Shown in pieces: positions 24,888-33,878 of a DNA stretch of 64,000 nt. Source of the stretch: Methyloceanibacter caenitepidi (GTDB taxonomy: Bacteria > Pseudomonadota > Alphaproteobacteria > Rhizobiales > Methyloligellaceae); contig NZ_AP014648.1 of NCBI RefSeq assembly GCF_000828475.1, positions 496,001 through 560,000 of the forward strand, written 5' to 3'. Positions within the stretch are counted from its first letter, which is position 1. The number at the start of each line of letters is the position of its first letter. Below the pieces are notes generated by a model. That model had not been told where the DNA came from, did not search any database, and saw only the letters and a program-made list of their open reading frames with translations. A program made the position numbers and the translations under genes.

Positions 24888-26177
24888 TCAGCGGATGGGA
24901 TTGCGCTCGGGCATCTGCATCGAGACTTTCTTGGGCTTCTCGCCCAAGGCCCTGGCGAGCTCTTCCTTTGAGAGGACCGGCACGCCGGGCCCTGCGTCCT
25001 TGCTGGTCGCGGCCTTGACGGCGATTTCAGGTAGCTCGTCGCCCACTTTGAGCGGCTCCACGCCGCCCGATGTCAAAACGGTCTGACAGTCTTTCGGCAG
25101 ATCCCCGAGTTTGCCGCGATTCTTCCGGTCGGAAACGCTGGGGCGGCGCCGGATCGGGTCCAAGGGGCTGAAGCCGTGGTCTGTCGCCCACTTGGCGGAG
25201 ATCTTCAGCTTCTTGTCCCAATACACGAAAGCCTTGTCGTCGCAGCCGATATCGCCCGAGACCGGCGCCTGGCTGTCGCACCCGGACATGCCCCGCGGGC
25301 AGTTCAGGCGGACATGAAAATGGTAGTGGTGATTCCACCAGGGCCGGACCTTTGCCAGCCACGACTTGTCCTTGCCGGCAACGTCCGCGCGCGCACACAG
25401 TGCTTTCTTGATCGCCGGGTGGACAAAGATTCGCCCGACCTGCGGGTAGGACGCCGCGCGCCGAATGAGTTTGATCTGCAGATCCGTGAAGACTTCCGGA
25501 TCGACGGTGAAGGGGTCCTTCAGCATCGAGACGGCCGTCATCTCCTCCCGCTCTTCCTGCGTCAGCACACGGTCTGGCATGGGCGTCAGCCAAATGTCTG
25601 CATCCAAACCAATCTGATGGCTGGTATGGCCGGTGAGCATGGGCCCGCCGCGGGGCTGAGATAGATCGCCGACCAGGAGCCCCGGCCAGCCGTCGAGAGC
25701 ATGCGCGTCGCTGGCGAGCCGCTCCATATAGTCGATGAGCTGCGGCGCTCCCCAATTGCGGTTCCGCGATACGCGCATCACTTGCCAGTCCGGACCGTTG
25801 ATAGGCAGCGAGACCCCCCCGGAGAGACAGCCCTTGGTGTAGCCGCCGATTGACCGAGCGGCCAGCGGGGCAGGCTCTGCCACCGATCCGAACAGATCGT
25901 TGGCTGGGGCTAGCTTCGCCGGAGGAATATCCTTTGGCGGATCGGGCCGGCGCAACGGAAGTTCCATCGGGACGTCCGCCTGAGCCGACACGTCCTCTTC
26001 GCCCGTAGCGCCGTCGGCTGGTTGGGCCTCGTTTAGCGCGTTGTCTTGCTGAGACGTCGCAGCGTCTGGCGGCGCGACGTGCTGCGGCCGCACGGCCGCT
26101 TGCGGCGAGGCGACCTCCGCCACGGCGACCCCGGTCATCAGGATAATAAGTGGTAGGCCGATGATCAGCCTACGCAT
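24888..26177 (-). CDS. mepA: Penicillin-insensitive murein endopeptidase MepA
   Basis: A 429-residue exported zinc peptidase that cuts D-alanyl-meso-diaminopimelate cross-links in peptidoglycan. A signal peptide spans about residues 2-22 (RRLIIGLPLIILMTGVAVA), followed by a Pro/Ala-rich linker to about 95. The catalytic domain contains TKGCLSGGVSLP, LLVGDLSQPRGG, the zinc motif GHTSHQIGLDAD near residues 185-196 and the second His set HYHFHVRLNCP. Six conserved cysteines make the family's disulfides. A C-terminal extension of about 90 residues beyond the usual domain ends with KKVSMQMPERNPIR. The ATG at 26177 is preferred, although GGAGG is close to it (three bases); 26198 is an alternative. 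Confidence 0.92.
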   Translation of the reverse strand: MRRLIIGLPLIILMTGVAVAEVASPQAAVRPQHVAPPDAATSQQDNALNEAQPADGATGEEDVSAQADVPMELPLRRPDPPKDIPPAKLAPANDLFGSVAEPAPLAARSIGGYTKGCLSGGVSLPINGPDWQVMRVSRNRNWGAPQLIDYMERLASDAHALDGWPGLLVGDLSQPRGGPMLTGHTSHQIGLDADIWLTPMPDRVLTQEEREEMTAVSMLKDPFTVDPEVFTDLQIKLIRRAASYPQVGRIFVHPAIKKALCARADVAGKDKSWLAKVRPWWNHHYHFHVRLNCPRGMSGCDSQAPVSGDIGCDDKAFVYWDKKLKISAKWATDHGFSPLDPIRRRPSVSDRKNRGKLGDLPKDCQTVLTSGGVEPLKVGDELPEIAVKAATSKDAGPGVPVLSKEELARALGEKPKKVSMQMPERNPIR

Positions 26178-26432
26178 TGTCCTCCAGCCACATGACATGT
26201 GCCCCGCCAGCTGACGACGATGAAAGCGAAAGCTTAACACAATCAAGATCAATAGTAGGAGCCCCTTGAGGGTGCCGATTCGCCAAAGACTTCCGACCCA
26301 GCAGCACCGTGCGCGCCGTTCAGGAGATGTTCAGTCCATGGCGATAGACTGACAAGTGAGAGGTTTGAGGGCTTGCGCGCGTCAGCGCCGCCGATCCTGA
26401 GCGTGAGTTGAGCTACGGAGGAGACACAACAA

Positions 26433-26858
26433 ATGCGTCGTTTCTTGGTCCTGATCGCGATCCTGGGCGCTGCAGCGTTCCTGCCCGCATCGGCCGTTGC
26501 CGGCGTCGTGGCGCAGATCGACCTGTCGAGCCAGCGGATGCACGTCTATGTCGACGGCAAGCCTGCCTATACGTGGAAGGTCTCGACCGCGCGGCCGGGG
26601 TACCGGACGCCGACGGGGACGTACAAGCCCTATAATCTTGTCAGGTACCATCGCTCGACGATCTACAACGGCTCGCCGATGCCCTACTCGATTTTCTTCA
26701 AAGGCGGCTACGCGATCCACGGCTCATACGAGACAAAGCATTTGGGCCGGCCCGCTTCGCATGGCTGCGTGCGGCTGCACCCGTCCAATGCCGCGCGGCT
26801 TTACGCGCTCGTTCAAAGATACGGCAAGAGCAACACCACGATCCGCATCACCCGTTAA
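26433..26858 (+). CDS. Exported L,D-transpeptidase (YkuD domain)
   Basis: A 141-residue periplasmic enzyme, nearly a bare YkuD catalytic domain. The signal peptide covers residues 1-23 (RRFLVLIAILGAAAFLPASAVA). The catalytic signature is HGSYE (His96) followed by SHGCVRL (His110, Cys112), the nucleophile that forms 3-3 cross-links between diaminopimelate residues or attaches lipoproteins to peptidoglycan. It is short for the family and has no binding module. The ATG is preceded by GGAGACACAAC. It is divergent from mepA, so two peptidoglycan-modifying genes share the 255-base region between them. Confidence 0.92.
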   Translation: MRRFLVLIAILGAAAFLPASAVAGVVAQIDLSSQRMHVYVDGKPAYTWKVSTARPGYRTPTGTYKPYNLVRYHRSTIYNGSPMPYSIFFKGGYAIHGSYETKHLGRPASHGCVRLHPSNAARLYALVQRYGKSNTTIRITR

Positions 26859-26984
26859 GGGTGCCCGGGCCGGACGTTCGTCACACGCCGCCAGCAGCAT
26901 GAACTTTGTACGAACGCCTTGACCGGGCCCCGCCCGCGCAGGACGCTTCAGGGAAAATTGGAAAGACCGGTATTGGAGGAACGC

Positions 26985-27722
26985 ATGTGTGATTGCCCCG
27001 AACACGCAACGCTGTCGCGCCGCACAGTTGTCGCCGGCGCGGGAACGCTGCTGGCAGCCGGTATGCTCCCACGCCGAAGCGCGCAAGCCGAAGACGCGCA
27101 AGCCCAAGACAAGGCACAGACGCCACCGCCCAATGCGATCCCACCTGAGGAGGCGCTCGAACGGCTGAAGGCAGGTAACGCCCGGTATATGGCTGGCGAT
27201 GCGAAGGAAAGAGACTTCTCGGTGGAGCGCGCCGCCCGCGTTAAAGCCCAACATCCAATCGCCGGCATCCTTGCGTGCGCCGACAGCCGCGTCCCGCCGG
27301 AGATCATCTTCGACCAAGGCCCCGGCGATTTGTTCATCTCGCGCGATGCGGGCAATGTCGTGAGTAACTATGGGCTTGCCAGCTTCGAGTTCGCGGTAAC
27401 GAGCCTTCGCATTCCGCTGATATTCGTCCTGGGGCACACGGGGTGCGGTGCCGTGCTGACAGCGCTCAGCGCCTCTATGCAGCGCAAGGAACTGCCGGGC
27501 CATTTGCCCGAGCTGGTCAAGGCTATTCAGCCCGCCGTCATCACCGCCCACGGCAAACACCCAGGCGACTATCTGGCGGCGTCGATCGAAGAGAACGTGC
27601 GTCTCGGCATGAAGCGGCTGAAGACCCAATCGGACATCATCGGCGAGGCCGTCGCGGCCGGAAAGCTGAAGATCGCCGGCGGGGTCTACGACCTCGAAAC
27701 GGGCACCGTAAACTTGGTCTAA
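26985..27722 (+). CDS. Tat-exported beta-class carbonic anhydrase
   Basis: A 245-residue beta-carbonic anhydrase, interconverting CO2 and bicarbonate. The zinc site is Cys98 and Asp100 (ACADSR, with Arg102) plus His151 and Cys154 (GHTGCGA). The N-terminus carries a twin-arginine signal, SRRTVVAGAGTLLAAGML (residues 11-28), so the enzyme is periplasmic, unlike most beta-class enzymes. The ATG at 26985 follows GGAGGAACGC. Twelve bases after its stop codon begins a VIT/CCC1 transporter gene, so the two are co-transcribed. The N-terminal Cys pair in MCDC is of unknown use. Confidence 0.93.
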   Translation: MCDCPEHATLSRRTVVAGAGTLLAAGMLPRRSAQAEDAQAQDKAQTPPPNAIPPEEALERLKAGNARYMAGDAKERDFSVERAARVKAQHPIAGILACADSRVPPEIIFDQGPGDLFISRDAGNVVSNYGLASFEFAVTSLRIPLIFVLGHTGCGAVLTALSASMQRKELPGHLPELVKAIQPAVITAHGKHPGDYLAASIEENVRLGMKRLKTQSDIIGEAVAAGKLKIAGGVYDLETGTVNLV

Positions 27723-27733
27723 CGGGGAACATC

Positions 27734-28783
27734 ATGGAAGACGTGCTTGAGCGTTGGCGGTCGGAAAAGACTGCGGCCTACCTGTCTACCGCCGTCGCGG
27801 CCAACGAGCCCGATCCCAGGCGCGCCAAACTCTTCCGCAAGATGGCCGAGGCGGCTGAAGCGCAGGCCGCGATCCTCGCCAAGGACATCACGCAGGTTCC
27901 GAGTTTCACACCGTCGGTGCGGTCGCGCATTATGGTCTTTCTCCTGGGCATCTTGCCGCCACGCGCCATGCGCAATGTCCTGTCCGCGCACAAGGTGCGA
28001 GGCATCTCCGTTTATCGCGGCAGGACCGAGGAGCCGAAGGACGAAAAGACCGACGGCGGCGGGCATCCCTGGCCGACGTCCGTCGACGACATCGGACGTC
28101 AGCACAAGAACTACACCAGCGGAACGCTGCGCGCTGGCGTGTTCGGCGTGAACGACGGGCTTGTCTCCAACACGTGCCTCGTCATGGGCGTGGCCGGCGC
28201 AGGCGTGGGGCCGAGCGAGATTCTGCTGACCGGCATTGCCGGGCTGCTTGCAGGCGCGTTCTCGATGGGCGCCGGCGAGTTCATCTCGATGCTGTCGCAA
28301 CGGGAAATGTTCGAACATCAAATCGCGCAGGAGAGGGACGAGCTCGAACGCTATCCCGATCAGGAAGCCGAAGAGCTTGCGCTCATCTACGAAGCGCGCG
28401 GCATTCCCCTCAACGAAGCGCGCGATATGGCCAAGCATCTAATTGCGAATCCGGAAAAGGCCCTCGATGCCTTGACCCGCGAAGAACTGGGGCTCAATCC
28501 CGACGAACTCGGCTCTCCCATGGGTGCGGCCGTCTCGTCCTTTCTCACCTTCAGCGTCGGCGCGTGCGTACCGCTCGTGCCGTACCTCCTCGGCTACGAG
28601 AAGGAAGGCATCGTCATCGCCGCGGTGCTGGCGGGGATCGCGCTGTTCGGCGTGGGCTCTGCGCTCAGCCTCTTCTCGGGGAAGAACGCGATCGTCGGCG
28701 GCGCGCGCATGCTCGTCGTCGGCTCGCTGGCGGCGGCGGCGACCTACTTCATTGGCTCTCTTCTCGGCGCGAACGTCGCCTGA
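27734..28783 (+). CDS. VIT/CCC1 transporter with degenerate rubrerythrin-like N-domain
   Basis: A 349-residue protein. Residues about 1-125 form a helical domain that resembles the rubrerythrin-like module of VIT1/MbfA-type transporters (RWRSEKTAAYLSTAVAANE..., then RRAKLFRKMAEAAEAQAAILAKD). The metal-binding ExxH expected in the second helix reads AEAQ, so the di-iron site seems lost. Residues about 130-349 are a VIT/CCC1 domain with GVFGVNDGLVSN, GAFSMGAGEFISM and a C-terminal membrane bundle ending AATYFIGSLLGANVA. The family moves Fe2+ or Mn2+ out of the cytoplasm. Co-transcribed after the periplasmic carbonic anhydrase, with cytochrome c 100 bases downstream. Confidence 0.85.
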   Translation: MEDVLERWRSEKTAAYLSTAVAANEPDPRRAKLFRKMAEAAEAQAAILAKDITQVPSFTPSVRSRIMVFLLGILPPRAMRNVLSAHKVRGISVYRGRTEEPKDEKTDGGGHPWPTSVDDIGRQHKNYTSGTLRAGVFGVNDGLVSNTCLVMGVAGAGVGPSEILLTGIAGLLAGAFSMGAGEFISMLSQREMFEHQIAQERDELERYPDQEAEELALIYEARGIPLNEARDMAKHLIANPEKALDALTREELGLNPDELGSPMGAAVSSFLTFSVGACVPLVPYLLGYEKEGIVIAAVLAGIALFGVGSALSLFSGKNAIVGGARMLVVGSLAAAATYFIGSLLGANVA

Positions 28784-28889
28784 TCCACCGCCGATCGTCG
28801 GCTTCGCGTCCCTTCTCCATTGCCGGCATTCGCGGTAAAATCAGCAGCATCTCGACTTCGTTTTCAAAAATTCGTTTCGGGAGCTGGGT

Positions 28890-29222
28890 ATGAGTAAACA
28901 TCTGATACTTGCGGCCGCCGTCGTTGCGGCTTTCGTCGCGCCGGACGTCTTCGCCGCCGACGCCGAGAACGGGAAACAGCTGTATGCGACCTGCGCGGCC
29001 TGTCACGGACCGGCCGGAGCTGGCAACGAGGCGCTCGGTGCACCGCCGATTGCCGGCATGCCGGCCTGGTACACAGTCCGGCAGCTGAACAACTTCAAGA
29101 CCGGCATACGGGGAGCCGACCCCAAGGACACCCATGGCCAGCAGATGGCGCCCATGGCCAAGATGCTGGGCACGGATGAGGACGTCGCGGACGTGGCGGC
29201 CTATATCGAGACGCTCCAATAG
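28890..29222 (+). CDS. Class I cytochrome c
   Basis: A 110-residue exported cytochrome c. The signal peptide ends near Ala23 (AAAVVAAFVAPDVFAA). The haem site is CAACH (Cys35, Cys38, His39), with a distal Met in QQMAPMAK (Met87 or Met90). The small, single-haem form and the KLGTDEDVADVAAYI C-terminus fit the c4/c553 group of electron carriers in the periplasm. It may serve a periplasmic dehydrogenase such as the GMC oxidoreductase elsewhere in the window, but nothing here proves a partner. The ATG follows GGGAGCTGGGT. Confidence 0.9.
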   Translation: MSKHLILAAAVVAAFVAPDVFAADAENGKQLYATCAACHGPAGAGNEALGAPPIAGMPAWYTVRQLNNFKTGIRGADPKDTHGQQMAPMAKMLGTDEDVADVAAYIETLQ

Positions 29223-29486
29223 AGCGGGATGGACCGCCGGCGCCTGACACGACCTGCATGAAACCTGGAGACGGGACCGCATATCGCGGCCCCGCCCTGT
29301 TCATTCAGGAGCTTGTTTTCTTGAGCGCGTTGCCGGTCCGCCGCGATGGGCGCCAAAGCTTTTACGAAAATTCGAGTGGGTTGCGCCGGTCCTCGATAAC
29401 CTTCTGTGGAAGTTCGAAGTCCGCTTAACGCAGCCTTCACAGCCACCACGCATTCTCCTGACGAGTTTCGTCCAAGGAGATGGTCC

Positions 29487-30617
29487 ATGATTCGACGCGC
29501 TGCAACGTACGTCTTCGCCGCTTCGCTTGCGCTGGCCACAACCCCGGCGTTTTCCTGCACCGGCATTAGTCTCAAGGCGCAAGATGGCGCCGCAATTCGT
29601 GGCCGTACGCTCGAGTTCGGCTTCCCCCTCAAGTCCAATGTGATTGCGGTTCCCGCCGGCCAGGAGTTCAGCGGCTCTCTGCCCGACAATGGCAAAGGGC
29701 TCACCTACAAGACCCGCTACGACATCGTCGGCGCGAACGCCTTCGATGAAACCGTGATTATCGATGGCCTGAATGACCAGGGGCTATCCATCGGTCTGTT
29801 CTATTTCCCGGGCTACGCGCAATACGCCGAAGCGACGTCGGACAACGCGTCCCGCACGCTTGCACCGCAGGATTTCGGCATGTGGGTGCTAGGCAACTTC
29901 GCCACGGTCGACGAGGTGAAGAAGGCGGTCGAGGACATCCTCCTAGTAGGAACGCCCATGCCGGGCCTCGGCAGCGCCAAGGGCATGCCGGCGGACGTCC
30001 ACTTTTTCGTTCAGGACAAGACCGGTAAGTCCATCGCCATTGAGCCACGCGGCGGCGTGGTGAAAGTGACGGACGCGCCGCTCGGTGTCATGACCAACGC
30101 ACCGACATACGACTGGCACATGACCAATCTGGACACCTACATCAACTTGTCCCCGAAGGATGTCGATTCGGCGAAGCTCGGCCCGGTTACGCTCGAATCA
30201 ACCGGTTCCGGCACGGGTATGCTCGGACTTCCCGGCGACTTCACGCCGCCGTCGCGCTTCGTTCGCGCAGCCATGTTCAGTCAGGCCGCCGTTCCCAACG
30301 ATAACGCCGAGGATGCGGTGTTCGCCGCTTTCCACATCCTGAACCAGTTCGACATTCCGAAGGGATCGGTGGTCAATGCATCCGTCGGGGGCGCTCTTCC
30401 TGAGATCACCGAATGGACCAGTGTCAACGACCTTCAGAATCTGCGCTGGTATTTCCGGACGCACCAGGATCAGAACATCCGCGTGGTCGACCTCAAGGAG
30501 GCGATCAAGGCTGCGGACGGCAAGATCTCCTATATCGAAATGGAGACCGCAACGCAGTCCGTGTCGGATGTGTCGGCCGACGCCAAGCCCGCGCCTGCGG
30601 GGTCGACAGACAAGTAG
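29487..30617 (+). CDS. Exported Ntn hydrolase, choloylglycine hydrolase/penicillin acylase family
   Basis: A 376-residue linear-amide C-N hydrolase. The signal peptide is cleaved so that Cys24 (AFSCTGI) becomes the N-terminal nucleophile, which is how this family is activated. Supporting residues are the GRTLEFG segment after it (Arg40), FDETVIIDGLNDQGLSIGLFYFPG, a conserved APTYDWHMTNLDTY Asn region, and SRFVRAAMF (Arg). Members cut amide bonds of bile-salt conjugates, penicillin V or N-acyl homoserine lactones. In an environmental bacterium the last is plausible, making quorum-signal degradation one option. The ATG follows AAGGAGATGGTCC, and a strong terminator follows the gene. Confidence 0.9.
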   Translation: MIRRAATYVFAASLALATTPAFSCTGISLKAQDGAAIRGRTLEFGFPLKSNVIAVPAGQEFSGSLPDNGKGLTYKTRYDIVGANAFDETVIIDGLNDQGLSIGLFYFPGYAQYAEATSDNASRTLAPQDFGMWVLGNFATVDEVKKAVEDILLVGTPMPGLGSAKGMPADVHFFVQDKTGKSIAIEPRGGVVKVTDAPLGVMTNAPTYDWHMTNLDTYINLSPKDVDSAKLGPVTLESTGSGTGMLGLPGDFTPPSRFVRAAMFSQAAVPNDNAEDAVFAAFHILNQFDIPKGSVVNASVGGALPEITEWTSVNDLQNLRWYFRTHQDQNIRVVDLKEAIKAADGKISYIEMETATQSVSDVSADAKPAPAGSTDK

Positions 30618-30643
30618 CGCGCCGTCGAGCGAGACCAAACATG

Positions 30644-30675
30644 AAGGCCCCGGGCGCATGCTCGGGGCCTTTTTT
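30644..30675 (+). terminator. Intrinsic terminator after the Ntn hydrolase gene
   Basis: A hairpin with stem AAGGCCCCG (30644-30652) and CGGGGCCTT (30663-30671) is followed by a T-run on the + strand. It lies 27 bases after the stop codon of the Ntn hydrolase. Confidence 0.9.
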
Positions 30676-30810
30676 CTTCCGTTGTGGGCATATCGTTTCA
30701 ATTTGAGACAATTTCGAAAGAAGTTTGCCGAAAGCGCCCCGCGAGGCGAGACAAGCCGCGATTCGGCGCATAGGATCGGCGCGGTTGGGGAAATTGTTCA
30801 GCGCACCATC

Positions 30811-31734
30811 ATGACGTCTTCGCTTCAGAAAGCCTTTGTCAGGGGTCGTCTCGCCGGGGCTTGTCTCGGCAGGTCTTGGCTCACCAGCGCCTTGTTCTTG
30901 TCGCTCTGCCTGCTCGTCTTCGCGGTCCCCATTGCGCGCGCTCAAGACGCGCCGGACGATGCGGAGACCGCCACGGAGCAAACCGACCCGAAGAGCGATG
31001 AGGCGGAAGAGGCCCCTGCGGCGTGGGACATCGCGAAGCCGTGCGTGAACGTCCAGCATCCCTATCAAGCCGACGTCTGCCAGCAATCGCGCGCGGCGGA
31101 CGCATCCGAGAGCACGGCGCGGCTGTCGCGGCTGATCATGCTGATCGGCCTGGTCGCCCTTGCGATCTTGCTCCTGATGCTTTGGCCCATTATCACCGCC
31201 GCGCTCGCGGCACGCCGTGCCGCCGAGGGCGGTGCCGTGCCGGCACGGTTGACGCCCGCGCCGAGGACAGGGGACCACGAAGCGGAACTGCGCGCCTATG
31301 TTGATGTAGACTCGCTCGAATTCGTCGAGACGCCGGAGGCAGACGGTGTCGTCAAGGTGAAGGTCACGTTCCGCAATTCGGGCCAGACGCCGGCGTTCAA
31401 GCTCGAAACCTTGGCCGAGATGGAGGTCGTCGACACTGCCGATGAAGCGGACCTGCCGGTCAAGGCCGTTCCCGATGACACGGCGCCGGCCTCGTCGCGT
31501 CCGCGCGTTGGGCGCGACGGAACCACGACGGTGATCGTGCAGTGCGATTCGACACCCAAGCTTGCCGACCGCGTGACGAATGGCGAAGCGACCATCCTCG
31601 TTTGGGGCGCGGCGGGCTACTACGATGTCTTCGACCGCCGCCGCCGCACGATCTTCCAATATTTCTGCAACGCGGAAACTCTGGACACGGGCGAGATGTT
31701 CCGGCCCATGGAGCGCGGCGACGAACTCGGCTAG
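30811..31734 (+). CDS. Exported or membrane-anchored protein, unknown function
   Basis: A 307-residue protein with a signal segment (SWLTSALFLSLCLLVFAVPIARAQ, about residues 22-45), an acidic linker, a second membrane segment (LIMLIGLVALAILLLMLWPII, about residues 107-128) and a C-terminal domain. The C-terminal domain has the beta-rich text YVDVDSLEFVETPEADGVVKVKVTFRNSGQTPAFKLETLAEM, an immunoglobulin-like or late-endosome-like fold, and several cysteines (VQCDST, YFCNAE). I recognise no named family. The start at 30811 is chosen over the longer frame, as it leads straight into the signal peptide. It is preceded by the terminator at 30644-30675, so it is transcribed on its own. Confidence 0.7.
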   Translation: MTSSLQKAFVRGRLAGACLGRSWLTSALFLSLCLLVFAVPIARAQDAPDDAETATEQTDPKSDEAEEAPAAWDIAKPCVNVQHPYQADVCQQSRAADASESTARLSRLIMLIGLVALAILLLMLWPIITAALAARRAAEGGAVPARLTPAPRTGDHEAELRAYVDVDSLEFVETPEADGVVKVKVTFRNSGQTPAFKLETLAEMEVVDTADEADLPVKAVPDDTAPASSRPRVGRDGTTTVIVQCDSTPKLADRVTNGEATILVWGAAGYYDVFDRRRRTIFQYFCNAETLDTGEMFRPMERGDELG

Positions 31735-31865
31735 GCGCCGAGCCTTCGACGGCGCCTCGTCCACAGCCGCCGATGCAGACCTCATTCTCCCTGCTTGAGC
31801 TTAGCTCATAGGCGCGGCACTCTAAGGCCGCGTGCCGCGCCTTCCACCGCGGCCGGGAGATCGCC

Positions 31866-33878
31866 ATGACGTCCCGTTCGCCGCTGCCTATCACACAATC
31901 CACCGCTGAAAGCCGCGCCAACGTGCTCCAAGGGCTTCTGATCGCAGCCATCGTGATCGGCGGCCTGTATCTTGCGCAAGAAGTCCTGCTTCCGTTGGCG
32001 GTAGCGATTCTGTTGAGCTTCGTTCTCACGCCGCCGATGCTGGTTCTCCAGCGCATCAAGGTGCCGCGGGTTCTGGCGGTGGTCGTGGTCGTAGCCGTTG
32101 CGTTCTCCATTCTCGGTGGCCTCGGTTGGCTGATCTCGCACGAGGCAACCAAGCTTGCCGGCAATCTGCCGAGCTACCGATGGACGCTGTCGCAAAAGAT
32201 CGATCTGGTGCGTGAAACCACGGCGGAATCGCAGGTTCTGAAAAAGGCCGGCGACGTCCTCGCGGAGCTCGAGAGTCAGTTGGACAAGCCGGCGGAGGTC
32301 GAGGGCACCAAGCCCGGCCAGGTCGAGGTCACGGAGGAGGACGCCGAACGAGAGCCGATACCCGTCGAGATCCGCGTGCCCGAGCCCACGGGGCTCGATC
32401 TTTACCGGTCGATTGCGGGCAAGGTCTTGCCGCCGCTCATGACGGCAGGCATCGTCCTTTTGTTCGTGGTCTTCATACTTCTGGAGCGCGAAGATCTGCG
32501 CGACAGGATCATACGCCTGTTCGGTGGTTCCGACCTGCAACGCGCGACGTCGACAATGAACGAGGCAGCGAAGCGGCTCAGCGGGTACTTCCTGCGCCAA
32601 GTTCTGGTAAACGCGGCATACGGAATATTCATTGGCATCGCGCTCGGGGCCGTCGGCATGCCGAGCCCCGTCGCTTGGGGCATCCTTGCGATGATGATGC
32701 GCTTTGTCCCCTATGTGGGATCTTACATCGCGGCCGCTATCCCCGTGCTGATTGCCGCTGCGATCGATCCGGGCTGGTCTCTCGTTCTCATCGTGATTGC
32801 GCTGTTCGTGGTGGGTGAGTTCACCATGGGGCAGATTGTCGAGCCGCTGGTGTATGGGCGCGGCACCGGCGTGACGCCGGTCGCCGTGATCGTCAGTCAG
32901 GTATTTTGGACCTGGCTTTGGGGGCCGGTGGGTCTCATCATCGCCACGCCCATCACCGTCTGCCTCGCGGTACTCGGCCGCCATGTGCAAGGCTTGAGTT
33001 TCTTTGACGTGCTGTTGGGGGACCGGCCGGCCCTGTCGCCGGCGCAGGGATTCTATCGGCACGCCCTGATCGGCGATGCAGCCAATGCGACCTACAAGGC
33101 CGAGCTCGCCCTCAAGGACCAGAGCCTTCTCACCTATCTCGATGATGTCGCGCTCGGCGGGCTTGGCATAGCCGAACGGGACCTGGCCCGCGGGGCGCTC
33201 GAAGACGAGCAGACCGAGCAGATCGCCGAAACCGTTGCAGAGATCCTCGAAAATCTCGACGAATACGAACCGAAGCGCTGGTTCTCGCGGCTGCGCCGGC
33301 ACCTGGAAATGGTGGGCGCCGAGCCTGCCAAAGACGACGAGCCTGTCGACGAGCCCGAGACCGAGGACGCGCAGGTGGTCGATTCGAAGGACTTTCGACC
33401 GGGATGGAGTGTGGATACGCCGGTCCTGTGCATCGCCGGCCGGAACGGTCTCGATAAGGCCGCAGCGTTGACGCTGGGGCGCGCCCTCGAGAAGCGTGGC
33501 CTGAAGGCCAGCGTACTCGGCCCTGACACGCTGTCTCCCGGCATGATCGAATCTCTGTCGGAGACGAAGGCGAAGCTGGTGTGCCTGTCCTATCTCGGTT
33601 TCGGAGGCGGTCCGGTCGAAATTCGCTACATGGTTCGCCGCCTACGGCGCATCCTGCCCGACGGCACGATGATCCTCGTGGCCTATTGGAATCAGGAGAA
33701 TGAGGGCGAAGCCGAGGCGGAACGCAAGCTCCTCGACGTAGTCAATGCCGACGGTTATGCCAACACGCTCCACGAAGCCGTGCGGTTCTGCGAGGACGCC
33801 GCGACCAAAAAGCCGCCTTCTGGATCCGAGGAATCGGCTCAAGCCAACGCCGCACCCAAGACAGTGCCAGCGGCCTAG
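31866..33878 (+). CDS. AI-2E/PerM family transporter with a C-terminal soluble domain
   Basis: A 670-residue protein. Residues 1-420 have the AI-2E transporter fold: an N-terminal pair of helices (VLQGLLIAAIVIGGLYLAQE... and VAILLSFVLTPPMLVL), a soluble segment with KIDLVRETTAE, and a C-terminal helical core that ends in SQVFWTWLWGPVGLIIATPITV. The family includes the predicted autoinducer-2 exporter TqsA and Na+/H+-type transporters. Beyond residue 430, and especially about 515-650, there is an extra soluble domain (VDTPVLCIAGRNGLDKAAALTLGRALEKRG... through VRRLRRILPDGTMILVAYW) that looks like a Rossmann-type fold. The stop codon shares CTAG with the convergent MFS gene. RBS is GGGAG. Confidence 0.85.
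   Translation: MTSRSPLPITQSTAESRANVLQGLLIAAIVIGGLYLAQEVLLPLAVAILLSFVLTPPMLVLQRIKVPRVLAVVVVVAVAFSILGGLGWLISHEATKLAGNLPSYRWTLSQKIDLVRETTAESQVLKKAGDVLAELESQLDKPAEVEGTKPGQVEVTEEDAEREPIPVEIRVPEPTGLDLYRSIAGKVLPPLMTAGIVLLFVVFILLEREDLRDRIIRLFGGSDLQRATSTMNEAAKRLSGYFLRQVLVNAAYGIFIGIALGAVGMPSPVAWGILAMMMRFVPYVGSYIAAAIPVLIAAAIDPGWSLVLIVIALFVVGEFTMGQIVEPLVYGRGTGVTPVAVIVSQVFWTWLWGPVGLIIATPITVCLAVLGRHVQGLSFFDVLLGDRPALSPAQGFYRHALIGDAANATYKAELALKDQSLLTYLDDVALGGLGIAERDLARGALEDEQTEQIAETVAEILENLDEYEPKRWFSRLRRHLEMVGAEPAKDDEPVDEPETEDAQVVDSKDFRPGWSVDTPVLCIAGRNGLDKAAALTLGRALEKRGLKASVLGPDTLSPGMIESLSETKAKLVCLSYLGFGGGPVEIRYMVRRLRRILPDGTMILVAYWNQENEGEAEAERKLLDVVNADGYANTLHEAVRFCEDAATKKPPSGSEESAQANAAPKTVPAA

Noticed and set aside
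18133..30806. AATTGTTCAGCGCAC occurring both downstream of fsr and before the gene at 30811
   Set aside because: A 15-base match between two sites in 64 kb is expected a few times by chance, and the flanks do not match.
31806..33302. A 498-codon open frame antisense to the AI-2E transporter
   Set aside because: Composition (His/Arg/Asp-rich) and lack of motifs mark it as a shadow of the transporter gene.
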